Below are positions 44,230 to 54,662 of a stretch of DNA of 64,000 bases, piece by piece. Every line of letters begins with the position of its first letter. Positions within the stretch are counted from its first letter, which is position 1. The DNA is from Dipteris shenzhenensis. Its lineage: Eukaryota > Polypodiophyta > Polypodiopsida > Gleicheniales. The DNA is taken from the NCBI GenBank assembly GCA_047967505.1, contig CM106540.1; one strand, written 5' to 3'. The notes under the pieces are model-generated. The model saw only the letters and a program-made list of their open reading frames with translations. It was not told where the DNA came from and did not search any database. A program made the translations under genes and the position numbers.

Positions 44230-47134
44230 AACTCTAATGTTAAGACAGTCTCGGTACTGTCTTGGAATATCCGTGGGTGTTGTGATGCCTCTAGGAAGAA
44301 AGCAATCGTCTCTGTTTTAGGGGAGCTTAGGTCTGATGTTGTGACGCTTCAAGAATGTAAGTATGGTTAGAATGACCCGTTCTGGTTCACAGTGCACCGG
44401 ATGGGATATTCTGCTCTTGTAAATTTGCCATTAGGAAAAAAGGGAGCTCATTTTGAGGCCCTGTAAGAAATTCACTATTGTCTCTTTTCTCTCTCTACAA
44501 AAGCAAGAAAATATGGATACTTGCATGAGAAATGTCAGTGTGAAAAGAAATAAATATATTCTTTCACATGCTTTACATTCAATGTTCATATAAGAGCAAC
44601 ACTTTTCTGTGCAGAATTTGGTGATTCTGACACCGACCGCAGACGCGTCCGGAACGGCCCAAAACCCCAAGAACGGCACTGGAAACGCTGGAATCGAACA
44701 TCCGGAGGCCTGAAAACGGCCAAAAAAGGCCGAAAAACGCGATTTGCAGAAAAATGCGATTTGGCACTTTTGAGATTATCCAGAGGCCCGGAAACGGCCA
44801 AAAAAGGCCGAAAAACGCGATTTGCAGAAAAACGCGATTTCGGTCTTTTTTGGCCGTTTCCGGGCCTCCGGATGTCCGATTCCAGCATTTCCAGTGCCGT
44901 TCTTGGGGTTTTGGGCCGTTCCGGACGCGTCTACGGTCGGTGTCAGAATCACCAAATTCTGCACAGAAAATAAATTTTTTAAAGATTCAAATCAGATCAC
45001 CTCATTAATGTGACATGCTTCTACGAACATATAGTACTATTTCTTTTTCTTATTTTCATCTTCTTTTGTTGAATTTTCAACGTTACGTTGGCCCACTCCT
45101 GATTGGTTGAGAGCCTATTTTCTCTCTTCTAAAAGGCCCCAAAATGAGCTCCCTTTTTTCCTAATGCCATTTTGTCGTAGGAAGGGCGGTACTGCTATCT
45201 TAGTCAAAGAAAAGATTGATGTACATGAGTTATTTCATCATGATGAGGGTTGGTTCTTAGATGCCTGTGAATATCTGAGGTTTTCAGTTTAAGGTCGTAT
45301 GTGTCTATGCTCCTAATTCGTCCGGAGAAAGAGCCACGTGTTGGGACAGGTTATCTTCTACCTTAGAAGGGGATTGCTGGTTGCTCGGCAGTGATTAGAA
45401 TTTTACTACTGAAAATGTAGACAGATCACATCCAAGTAGAGCGATGTCACAAGCGGAGCAGGATGCCTGGGAAGAATTATGCCTCTATCACAGGTTAGTG
45501 GATTGTATGCAGATCAATCCGGAAGGGATAGGTGTTTTCTCCTGCAGTAATAGGAGAAAAGGGAAAGAATTTCAAGCAGGCAGGCTCGATAGAATGTATG
45601 TCTCGGATGATGGATGGTGGTCACATGCTCCAATGAAAAGTGAGTACATCCTCGGTACTAGTATCTCACACCTGGACTTTTGGGACGCCTATCAAGGTTG
45701 AAAGGTCCTATGACCTTCCTTTTAATCTCAATAATAGGTTTCTAGCCTCTAAGGATTTTTGCGCAGAGATAAGGGCAGAGTGGCAGCGTGTAAGCAGACA
45801 ATATGGGGATGCTTCCATAACGTGGGATCAATCTATTCGAGCCATTGTGCCGCTGGCTAAGCGCTAGGATAGAGAAGTTCGGGTGAGATGGAGGATGAAA
45901 GACCTCACAAATATCAGAGCTAGTGTCAGGAAACGAGTAATTGACATGGCCGAAGATCTCACTTCTAGCACATTGCTTTCTGAGGGTGAGAAAGAAATGC
46001 ACAGAAGGGAATCTGAGTTTGCTGAGAAGGCAAGAAAGCAGTGCAGATTTAATTGGCTTAAGCAGGGGGATAGACCATCAAAGTTATTCTTCCAAATGGC
46101 CAAAAGAAAGCAACTGGGAATCGATTGACCGGGTAATGAACTGGGATGGGGTGATAGAGACAAGATTCTGGTACATTGCAGATGTCTTTCTACAGCATTT
46201 AAAGAACTTGGTGGGCCCTCAGTTTGCACAGGATGATGCCTGGACCAATGAACTGTCGAATTGTTTGTCAGGCTTGGAACCCAGATTAGATGAGGCTCAA
46301 AGAGTCAGACCGAGTCTGAAATTTTCTCAGGATGATCTTAGGAATGCCCTCTCCTAAATGAAAAAAGATGGCTCCGATGGGTTGTCTTCCGAATTCTATG
46401 AATGCTTTTGGGATAGTTGGGGAATCATCCAACAAAAATGGCTAATGCTTCGGTCAAGAGGCCCTATCAGTGGATGTTAATACCGGGCTCATTAAATTAT
46501 TCCTCAAAAGGCAAACAAGACTGCAGGTTGGGGACTGGCGTCCCATCACTATGCTGAACGTGTCCTACAAAATAATTTCTAAGGCAATGGCCTTGCGCAT
46601 CAGAGAGGTTTGCATGCATATTGTTGATAGGGGACAAACACGGTTTGTAAAGGGTAGAAACATCTACGAGAATATCTTGAATGTTAGCACTACTCTTGAC
46701 TATGCTGTGGTTTCTCAGCAGGATTGCATACTCTTTGGCTTAGATCTCGACAAGGCCTATGACCGCATTCGCTGGGACTTTATCCTAGCTGTACTGAGCA
46801 GGCTTGGATTTGGAGATGGCTCCTGTAAGATGGTTAAGATTCTCTTTACTAATGCTTCAGCAGCCCTCTGTCTACATGGTGGGATTGTAGGCTGCTTTGA
46901 CCTAACAAGGTCGATTAGACAAGGTGCCCCATAGCCCCCCTAGTATTTGCAATAGCCTCGGTTCCTCTGTTACACATGATCAAAGCTGCCATTAGGGACC
47001 ATAATCTGCTTGGAGTTAGCTTGCCCTCTGGGTCTCAATTCAAGTCCCAAATGTTTGCAGATGATTTAATGGCCTGTTGTAAGGATGGACACTCTCAAGA
47101 GGATAATGTCAGTCTACTGTTAAGCGTCAGGTTC
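44230..47134 (+). pseudogene. LINE ORF2: endonuclease and front half of RT
   Basis: Endonuclease motifs: VLSWNIRG, VVTLQECKY, KGGTAILV, then a GD.NF motif whose middle codon is now TAG (45396). RT motifs: DWRPITMLNVSYKIISKAMA, DRGQTRFVKGRNI, motif A GLDLDKAYDRIRWDF, motif B RSIRQGAP, motif C MFADDLMAC at about 47050. Stops at 44368, 45396 and 45865 (TAG) and 46355 (TAA), plus frame changes near 45700, 46130, 46440 and 46935, show decay. The domain order and spacing are normal for plant L1-type ORF2. Confidence 0.85.
44431..45164. mobile_element. Foldback MITE copy 2 (734 bp) inside the LINE
   Basis: Begins ttaggaaaaaagggagctca and ends tgagctcccttttttcctaa, with TGCCA on both sides (44426-44430 and 45165-45169). 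Removing the element and one TGCCA joins the LINE endonuclease frame exactly (VNLP|FCRRKGG). The core 44608-44965 is a long inverted repeat: two arms of about 155 bases starting tgtgcagaatttggtgattc, with Mlu-like acgcgtcc and atccggaggcc blocks facing each other. Copy 1 has only one of these arms. No open frame of its own. Confidence 0.9.
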
Positions 47135-47495
47135 TGTCACCACAATGTAAATATCCTAAGTCAAAGTACAGTTGACCATTTATTTGATCATAATTAAAGA
47201 GTTTTATATGTGTTAATTATGGTCAAAGAGTTATTTTAATGGTCAAAGGATTGACTACGGTCAAAGATACTTGACTCTAGTCAAGTAAACCTGACTACGG
47301 TCAGAGAGTGTTGACTTCGGTCAACAAGACTTGGCATGCGCCAAGAGGGTTAACCTCGGTTAACCAAGATGTGCCAACTTCGGTTGGAGAGACTTGGCTA
47401 TAATTAAGGCGCCTTGACCTTTGGTCAAAGCTCTTTAATTATAATCAAGAGTGTTGACCCCGGTCAACCAGAGAAAATATATATATTTATTTATT

Positions 47496-47533
<38 letters not shown>

Positions 47534-48067
47534 TAGATGTGCACATGTGTTCAGTGGGGACGCCCACCGTGACTAGGATTAGTCCACAGTGTGTTATTTG
47601 CATGCAAAGCGCTAACAATTAATGGGTACCATGGTGGTGCGCTTTAATTAATTGTTGCAGGTACTAGCAAGGATTATTTTTCCTAAGCGAAATGGGAGCC
47701 TGACAAGCATTTAGGAGGCGGTTCGTGTGACCGAGAGGTTTGAAGACTCCAGAATGGCCCTTAGTGGCTTGTAATAGGATTTAGTCTAGATTTTAGACAA
47801 GTGGCATGTTGCCAATTTGAATGGAGCTTGAAGCTCTTGTAAAAGAAGGATTTTTCACGTTTTGAGAGAGAGACTTACGAGACAGCTCTAAGCTGAACTT
47901 CTGTAACAGAATTTCTGCAATGAATAAAGACCTTCGGGGGGGTCCAGCCCGACAATTTGTCCTGGGCCCTAGTGTATCTTCAGAGAGAGGGAGTGAGGGA
48001 GAGCTTTGGAAAGTTGAATTCCGTCTGGTTTTATGAAGCCATAGCTGTTTCCATCCGTCTGGTTGTA
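47135..48067 (+). repeat. 5' LTR of the chromovirus
   Basis: Starts TGTCACCACAATG. It contains many short gtcaa/gttgac repeats (47150-47460), a (TA)n run at 47500-47528 and a poly(A)-signal-like aatgaataaagacc at about 47919. It ends just before the primer site at about 48067, the exact end being uncertain by one or two bases. Confidence 0.85.
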
Positions 48068-48068
48068 T

Positions 48069-48080
48069 TGGTATCAGAGC
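48069..48080 (+). other. Primer-binding site, initiator Met tRNA type
   Basis: TGGTATCAGAGC is the standard plant sequence complementary to the 3' end of initiator methionine tRNA, directly after the LTR. Confidence 0.9.
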
Positions 48081-49270
48081 AGGAGATTTCATTTTCTTCC
48101 TAGAAAGTGACGATCCAAGACTGAAGAGTGCAGGCTTTGGCCTAGCGGAAAGTAAGCCTGAAGGGAAGGTCATCATCGACGGTTAGCTATGCAAAAAGAA
48201 CGGTGTCATGATCTTCCGGGTATTTTTGCGAAGTGAAACAGTGAGTAAAATGGTGGGTATTTGCGTTGCCTTGCAGAACGCAATGAGCGACGTAGTTTGC
48301 CTGGGTATCGCGTGAACGTGCGAGGCGATATTTGACTTCCTGTGTCAAAATTGCATACTGCGTGAAGGCGATAGTGCTCGAAGAGGCTACGCTATGGTGC
48401 GGGCTGGAAACGAGTAGGCGTAATGTTTGAAGCGAGGTGCTGGCGAAGGCGTGGAGAAGGTACTGCAGACGTTACCACGACGCAGGCGCGACGCGCGACG
48501 CCAGTCAGCCAGCCAAGGTTTGAACCTTAGGCTAACGTGGCAGGCCTAACCGACAAGTGACGTGGCAGCCAGGTGGCGTCCGCACGTGCAGGCGCTGACG
48601 TGGCGGATGGAGCGATGGTTGATGACGTGGCAGTACATGTGGCAGCCAGCTCAGAGCTGACGTGGCACACTGACACGTGGCAGCCAGGTTGGCAGACCTG
48701 TGGTCAGTGTGACCTTGTTCAAGTTAACTGCAGTTAGCTGACCCTGGTTAGAGATCCGGTCAGAGGACAACCTAACTAGACTAGACTGGTGCAGTTAACC
48801 AGTTTGGTTCAGTTAGTGGCCAAGTTACAGACATCTAACCAGACCAGAACAGGACTGATCTGGTTAATGTAACCAGCAGTACCCTTAATTTTTTTATTTT
48901 TTTTTTAAAGAGAGTTGCAGAGACAGTTTTTGCCATCAATTCCCACCTATCTGGTAATCCTTTTACTGTCAGAAAATCAGCAGAAAACAGAGAAAATCAG
49001 AGTTTTGCAGAAATAAAAGAGATGCATGCCTTTGTGCACAGAGAAGGGGAAACAGATGCCTTTTGAAGCCATCTGCAGCAGCCAGAAAAGGGCAATATAA
49101 ATTGTTGATGCTTTGGCAATTGTGTGGGTATATGCCTTGAACTGACAGCCAATACTGGCATAGATTGTAAATGCAAAACACCTCTTGTTGAGGTACTTTT
49201 TCTGTTGAAAAAGCAAAAGTAGAGTGCATCAGTTACCCGCACTGTGTGAGAAATCTGCAGATCTCAGAAT
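48081..49270 (+). promoter_or_regulatory. Chromovirus leader with a cluster of TGACGTGGC motifs
   Basis: About 1.2 kb of untranslated leader. From 48535 to 48700 the core tgacgtggc occurs four times, with related forms aacgtggcag and acacgtggcag. ACGT-core elements of this type are bZIP binding sites in plants. Upstream of the cluster the leader is rich in cg-containing words (gcgtgaa, gacgcaggcgcgacgcgcg). Function in this element is inference. Confidence 0.55.
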
Positions 49271-50893
49271 ATGGATCAATCACCTATCCAGTGGGATTCA
49301 CAAGATAGGGATGTACATCCAGGACAGAGAAATGTGCCGCAAACTCAACGAGAATTTGAACAGATGGTACGCACTCGTATACAAGAACTGGAAAATCTAA
49401 AAAGGGATCCCAGGGCTCAGCATTTGTTTCCAGCAGAAGCTATGCCTAATCCAGTATATGACGTGCCAATGCCAGAGGCACACTCTCGTGTACAGTCTGA
49501 GAGAGAGAGATCTCATAGATCTCATAAGAGACGGTCCCATAGTAAAAAGAGATCGAGGCATCATCACCGATCTCCTAGTCCATCACCGTCTACCTCGAAT
49601 TCGACTTCTGTGTCTTCTTCTTCCTTATCAGATAAACCATCCAGGAAAAGAAGGAAACACAAGAAGTCTGGGAAGAGAAAGTCTTCCAAAGCGACCAGGG
49701 AATTTAAAGAGGGAGGAAAATCTGTCAAGTTTATGACCTACAATGGACAGTATGGTCATACAGACAAAGCATTGCAGTTTATCAGACAATTTGATGCTGC
49801 ATTCGGTACAGAGAAATTTTCAGAATCCTCCAAGTTAAGAATGGTCAGTCTACACTTAACAGCAACGGCTAGTGCATGGTGGAGTGCACTGACCACAGAT
49901 GGGTTAGCCCCAAGGAAGTGGAAGGGCTTCAAGAAAGCCTTCTACCAGCAGTTCATGCCTAAACAGTTTAGAGACCATGTTCTTCAAGATTGGGACAGCT
50001 TGCACATGGATGCAGGAGATACAGTGGATGGGTACAACCAAAAGTTCTGGGATGCTTATTTGCAGGTTGCACCGTTCAAAAAGATCTCCAAAGGCACCCA
50101 GATGAGGAAGTACAGAGCAGGTCTCACTCCAAGAATTCAGGCAGTAGTGAATGCTTTGGGGGCAAAGAATATTCAAGATCTTATGCATTCAGCCTCAGTA
50201 GCGAGTCTTGAGCCGCTACAAGATCCATCTACAGTGCCATCCTTGCATGCGGGACGTGCTGATAAAAAGAAAACTGATTTTCCAAAATCAGAAAAGAAAG
50301 AGTCCCCCAAGGCTGAAAAGAAAGGGTTTCAGCCTCAGAAGCCAAGGGGTACTCAGTTTTCAAAGACCTATAAGGGCAAATCTCTATTCACCCCTGAACA
50401 GATAGCGGAATTCCATAGAGATGGAAAATGCTTCAGGTGCAGTAAAGAGGGGCATGTGGCTGCCCAGTGCCCAGAAAAGCCTTCAACATCGAAGGGAAAA
50501 GAGGCAGAGAAGCCACGAGGACCGCAAAAGCCAATGGCGGGGGGAATTCCTGATATACTGGGTCATGCTTTGAACCCAGAAGAACGAGAATTGCTGCTAT
50601 CATGGGGCAAAGTTAGAGACCAACAAGCGCTAATTTTATTTGATCCAGGGGCTACTAATAATTTCATATCAGAGGATCTAGCCCTGAGGCTGGGAATAAA
50701 GACGGAAGAGTTAGGCAGGGCTTTGGATGCCGATCAAATGTTTTGTGGGAATCCTGTGCCAGTTACTCCCCTGATAGGGAAGCTCCGTCTTCATGTTCAG
50801 AGTTATGTGGATCAGGAAGACTTCTTCATTTCTCCACTGAAACATTATGATGTAGTTTTGGGGATGCCTTGGTTTCACCGCAAGGCAGTGTAG
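49271..50893 (+). CDS. Chromovirus gag-protease
   Basis: 540 residues open from MDQSPIQWDSQD, which I take as the start because it is the first ATG after the leader with good coding character. Residues about 60-135 are an Arg/Ser-rich segment (SKKRSRHHHRSPSPSPSTS) like SR splicing proteins, unusual for gag. A retrotrans_gag domain follows (LHLTATASAWWSAL, DGYNQKFWDAYLQV), then a zinc knuckle CFRCSKEGHVAAQCP and an aspartic protease with LFDPGATNNFIS and VVLGMPWF. The frame stops at a TAG at 50891, between protease and RT, where the polyprotein should continue. Confidence 0.9.
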   Translation: MDQSPIQWDSQDRDVHPGQRNVPQTQREFEQMVRTRIQELENLKRDPRAQHLFPAEAMPNPVYDVPMPEAHSRVQSERERSHRSHKRRSHSKKRSRHHHRSPSPSPSTSNSTSVSSSSLSDKPSRKRRKHKKSGKRKSSKATREFKEGGKSVKFMTYNGQYGHTDKALQFIRQFDAAFGTEKFSESSKLRMVSLHLTATASAWWSALTTDGLAPRKWKGFKKAFYQQFMPKQFRDHVLQDWDSLHMDAGDTVDGYNQKFWDAYLQVAPFKKISKGTQMRKYRAGLTPRIQAVVNALGAKNIQDLMHSASVASLEPLQDPSTVPSLHAGRADKKKTDFPKSEKKESPKAEKKGFQPQKPRGTQFSKTYKGKSLFTPEQIAEFHRDGKCFRCSKEGHVAAQCPEKPSTSKGKEAEKPRGPQKPMAGGIPDILGHALNPEERELLLSWGKVRDQQALILFDPGATNNFISEDLALRLGIKTEELGRALDADQMFCGNPVPVTPLIGKLRLHVQSYVDQEDFFISPLKHYDVVLGMPWFHRKAV

Positions 50894-53800
50894 TTGACTC
50901 TTCCTGAAAGAGTGCTGGAGTTTGTGCATAGGGGAAAAAATCAGCGTTTAATTGCCAGGAATAAAGGGGACACTATCCCCATTGTATCTGATGTTTCATG
51001 CGGTAAAGCAATAAAGTCTGCCATTTCTGCGTACATGGTTTTTGTAAAAGAAAAAGAGAATGATATGCATGCTGAAATGAATGATGCAGACAAAGATAAG
51101 TTCCAGTTTCTTGTAAACTTTAAAGATTGCTTTTCTGATGTTTTGCCAGGGGAGTTACCCCCAGAGAGACCAGAAGATCATCAGATAGAGTTAATGCCTG
51201 GTAGTGAGCCACCAAACAGACCCCCTTACAGAGTCAGTGCGACTTAGAGAGAGGAGATTATGGCTCAGGTACAGGACTTGCTGTCCAAAGGGTTGATTCA
51301 GCCCAGCTCGTCTCCTTTTTGTTCCCCTGTACTGTTAGTACAGAAAAAAGATGGTTCATTCCGTATGTGCGTCGATTATCGCGCACTGAACAAAATGACC
51401 ATCAAGAATAGATTCCCTATTCCGCGTATTGATGATGTTCTGGATCAGTTAAATGGAGCTTCAATTTTCAGCAGGATAGACTTAAAGAGTGGCTACCACC
51501 AAGTGAGGATACAGCCTCAGGATGTGCATAAGACAACATTCCGCACAACATTCGGGTTGTATGAATAGTTAGTGATGCCTTTTGGGTTGACAAATGCTCC
51601 AACCACATTCAATAGAATGATGGATCGCATCTTCCGGAAGTACAGGCATTTTACGGGTACTTTCTTTGATGATATCTTAGTTTTTTCTAAGACAGAGGAA
51701 GACCACAGAGAACATCTTGCTATAGTGTTTCAAGAGCTGAGAAATCATCAGCTCTATGCAAACAGCAAGAAAAGTGAATTCTTCCTGGAAGAAATCCACT
51801 ATCTTGGGCATATAATACCCAAGAATGGGATACAAATGGATCTAGCAAAGATCCGTGCCATTCAGGAATGGCCAGAGCTGAAAACTGTGCATGAAGTTCG
51901 AAGCTTTTTAGGCTTGTGTTCTTACTACAGAAGGTTTATCAGACATTTTGCTGATATCGCAGCTCCATTACATGACCTCACTAAGAAAAATGCAGCCTTC
52001 ACATGGGGATTATCACAGAAGAAAGCATTCAATACACTCAAGGAAAGTTGACTACAGAGCCTATTCTGGTAGTTCCGGATCTGTATCAGTCTTTTGATGT
52101 GGATTGCGATGCTTGTGGAGAATGTGTTGGGGCTGCATTGCATCAGAATGGTCATGTAGTAGCCTATGAAAGCAGACGACTTCGGGATGCGGAAAGATAT
52201 TTAGGAATCTATGAGAAAGATTTATTGGCTGTAATTCATGCCATCCATACATGGAAACACTATCTTTTGGGTGCAGATTTTACTGTCAAAACAGATCACC
52301 AAAGTCTGAAATACTTTTTGACTCAGACGAAGCTTTCAGAGAAGCATATGAAATGGGCAAACATGCTGTCAATGTATCATTTTCAGATTGTCCATACTCC
52401 AGGAATTCGGAACAGAGTGGCAGATGCCTTGTCCCGAAGACCCCAGGTCAATAATGTAACTATTGCTTATCATCAGGACCTGGAAGGCATGAGGGAACAA
52501 TATGCTCATGATTCTGATTTTGGTGAAATTTTACAGCAAATGCAAGAGGGACAATCCACCAGTCACTATTCCCTGAAAGATGGGTATTTAATGAAAAATG
52601 ATTGCCTATGCATCACCCAGGAGATGAGGAAAAAGATTTTGGGGGAATGCCATGCACCTCCCTATGCGGGACATAGAGGAATTACAGCAACAACTCTAGC
52701 ACTAGAGAGGTATTTCTTCTGGCCAGGAATGCGGAAAGATATACATCAGTTTGTTACTGAATGCCTTACGTGTCAGAAAATCAAGTATGATAGACGGAAG
52801 GCACCTGGCCTACTTATGCCTCTTCCCGTGCCTCAGGCACCATGGGAAAGCATTACAATGGACTTTATTTTTGATTTGCCGAGATCAAAGTCAGGGAATG
52901 ATGGGATTTGGACTATCATTGATAGATTCAGCAAGCAAGCTCATTTCCTTTCGGTTCGCAAAACCATAAAGGCAGATCATATGGCTAAGCTGTTCATGGC
53001 ACAAATCTTTAAACATCATGGTATGCCTAAGTCCATTGTTAGTGATCGAGATCCCAGAATGACCAGTCTATTCTGGAGAGCTTTATTTGATAACATGGGG
53101 ACGAATCTGAATTTTTCTTCTTCTTTCCATCCCCAGACAGATGGTCAAAGTGAAGTAGCAAATTCTACCATTTTGGATATGCTGAAATGCTACGTGGGTG
53201 ACCAAAGTTCAGACTGGGAAAAGTACCTACCGTTAGTAGAGTTTGCTTACAATAATACAGTACATAGCTCTACAGGGAAAGCCCCTTTTGAGGTCATATA
53301 TGGGAAGGTGATTTTGCCACCTATTTTGAGGACTAAAGATGAAATATTTGCAGCTGATCAGTTTGTCAGAGACCTCCAGACAGCTTACAGCCAAGTCCGG
53401 ACAGCAATCGAAAGGTCTCAAGAAAAACATAAAAGAGCTGCAGATAAGCATAGGAGACAGTTAGATCTCAAGGAAGGGGACTGGGTATTTCTAAGGTTTG
53501 AAAAAGCTAGGCTCCGCAAGTTTAAAGGCAAATAGAAAATGTATGCAAAGTTATCTCCCAGATACTATGGCCCTTTCAGGGTTACAGAAAGAATAAATGA
53601 CGTTGCATACAGATTAGCATTGCCAGAGCATTGGAGGATTCACAATGCATTCCATGTGAGTCTTCTAAAGAAATTCCAGGGACCAGAGCCTACAGAACCA
53701 GTATCAGAAGATCCACCAGAAGTGGATGAGCTGGAGGAAGTCCTTCAGCCAGAACAAATTGTGTACCATACTGTACGTAAAGGCCCTCAGGGTAAGCAAT

Positions 53801-53913
53801 TTTACAGGTATCTTGTAAAATTCAAGAATTATACGGCATTAGATGCCAAGTGGATGGACGAAGACATGTTATCCGATCATCCACAGCTTTTGGATGTTTA
53901 CAAGGAAGCTTAG
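50894..53913 (+). pseudogene. Chromovirus pol (RT, RNase H, integrase, chromodomain) with four breaks
   Basis: [48 protein letters not shown], catalytic FFDDILVFSK. RNase H: DVDCDACGECVGAALHQ and HQSLKYFL. Integrase: zinc-binding H..H..C..C around GHRGITATT and CLTCQKIKYD; catalytic residues in TMDFIFDLP, VSDRDPRM and DGQSEVANS. GPF/Y module: YYGPFRVTERINDVAY. Chromodomain: about 53730-53905, with YRYLVKFKNYTALDAKWMDE. Breaks: TAG 51245, TAG 51566 (in place of the Trp/Phe before LVMPFG), a one-base frameshift near 52045, TAG 53533. All catalytic residues are kept. Chromodomains guide such elements toward heterochromatin. Confidence 0.92.
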
Positions 53914-53925
53914 AAGCCGAGGGGA

Positions 53926-54276
53926 TGTCACCACAATGTAAATATCCTAAGTCAAAGTACAGTTGACCATTTATTTGATCATAATTAAAGAGTTTTATAT
54001 GTGTTCATTATGGTCAAAGAGTTATTTTAATGGTCAAAGGATTGACTACGGTCAAAGATACTTGACTCTAGTCAAGTAAACCTGACTACGGTCAGAGAGT
54101 GTTGACTTCGGTCAACAAGACTTGGCATGCGCCAAGAGGGTTAACCTCGGTTAACCAAGATGTGCCAACTTCGGTTGGAGAGACTTGGCTATAATTAAGG
54201 CGCCTTGACCTTTGGTCAAAGCTCTTTACTTATAATCAAGAGTGTTGACCAGAGAAAATATATTTATTTATTTATT

Positions 54277-54314
<38 letters not shown>

Positions 54315-54662
54315 TAGATGTGCACATGTGTTCAGTGGGGACGCCCACCGTGACTAGGATTAGTCCACAGTGTGTTATTTGCATGCAAAGCGCTAACAAT
54401 TGATGGGTACCATGGTGGTGCGCTTTAATTAATTGTTGCAGGTACTAGCAAGGATTATTTTTCCTAAGCGAAATGGGAGGCATTTAGGAGGCGGTTCGTG
54501 TGACCGAGAGCTTTGAAGACTCCAGAATGGCCCTTAGTGGCTTGTAATAGGATTTAGTCTAGATTTTAGACAAGTGGCATGTTGCCAATTTGAATGGAGC
54601 TTGAAGCTCTTGTAAAAGAAGGATTTTTCACGTTTTGAGAGAGAGACTTACGAGACAGCTCT
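53926..54662 (+). repeat. 3' LTR of the chromovirus, truncated
   Basis: Matches 47135-47889 with about four substitutions and three indels, then stops at ...gacagctct. The remaining part of the LTR (poly(A)-signal region to the end) is missing and LINE sequence follows at once. Confidence 0.9.

Larger units (their letters stand above)
44089..47134 (+). mobile_element. LINE, 5' part (interrupted by a MITE and by a gypsy element)
   Basis: ORF2 of an L1-like LINE begins near 44230 (endonuclease) and runs to 47134, just after RT motif C, where the chromodomain gypsy element begins. The LINE resumes at 54663. It differs in sequence from the LINE at 6851-13010. The 5' end is unclear: the frame at 44007-44207 may be the tail of ORF1. 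No target duplication was found. Confidence 0.85.
47135..54662 (+). mobile_element. Chromodomain gypsy retrotransposon (chromovirus), nearly complete
   Basis: 5' LTR 47135-48067, Met-tRNA-type primer site 48069-48080, leader to 49270, gag-protease 49271-50893, pol to 53913, purine tract AGCCGAGGGGA before the 3' LTR, and 3' LTR 53926-54662. RT precedes integrase, and a chromodomain ends the protein, defining a chromovirus. The LTRs are nearly identical over the shared part (a handful of substitutions plus small indels), so insertion is recent. The 3' LTR lacks its last roughly 180 bases and is followed directly by LINE sequence. Confidence 0.95.
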
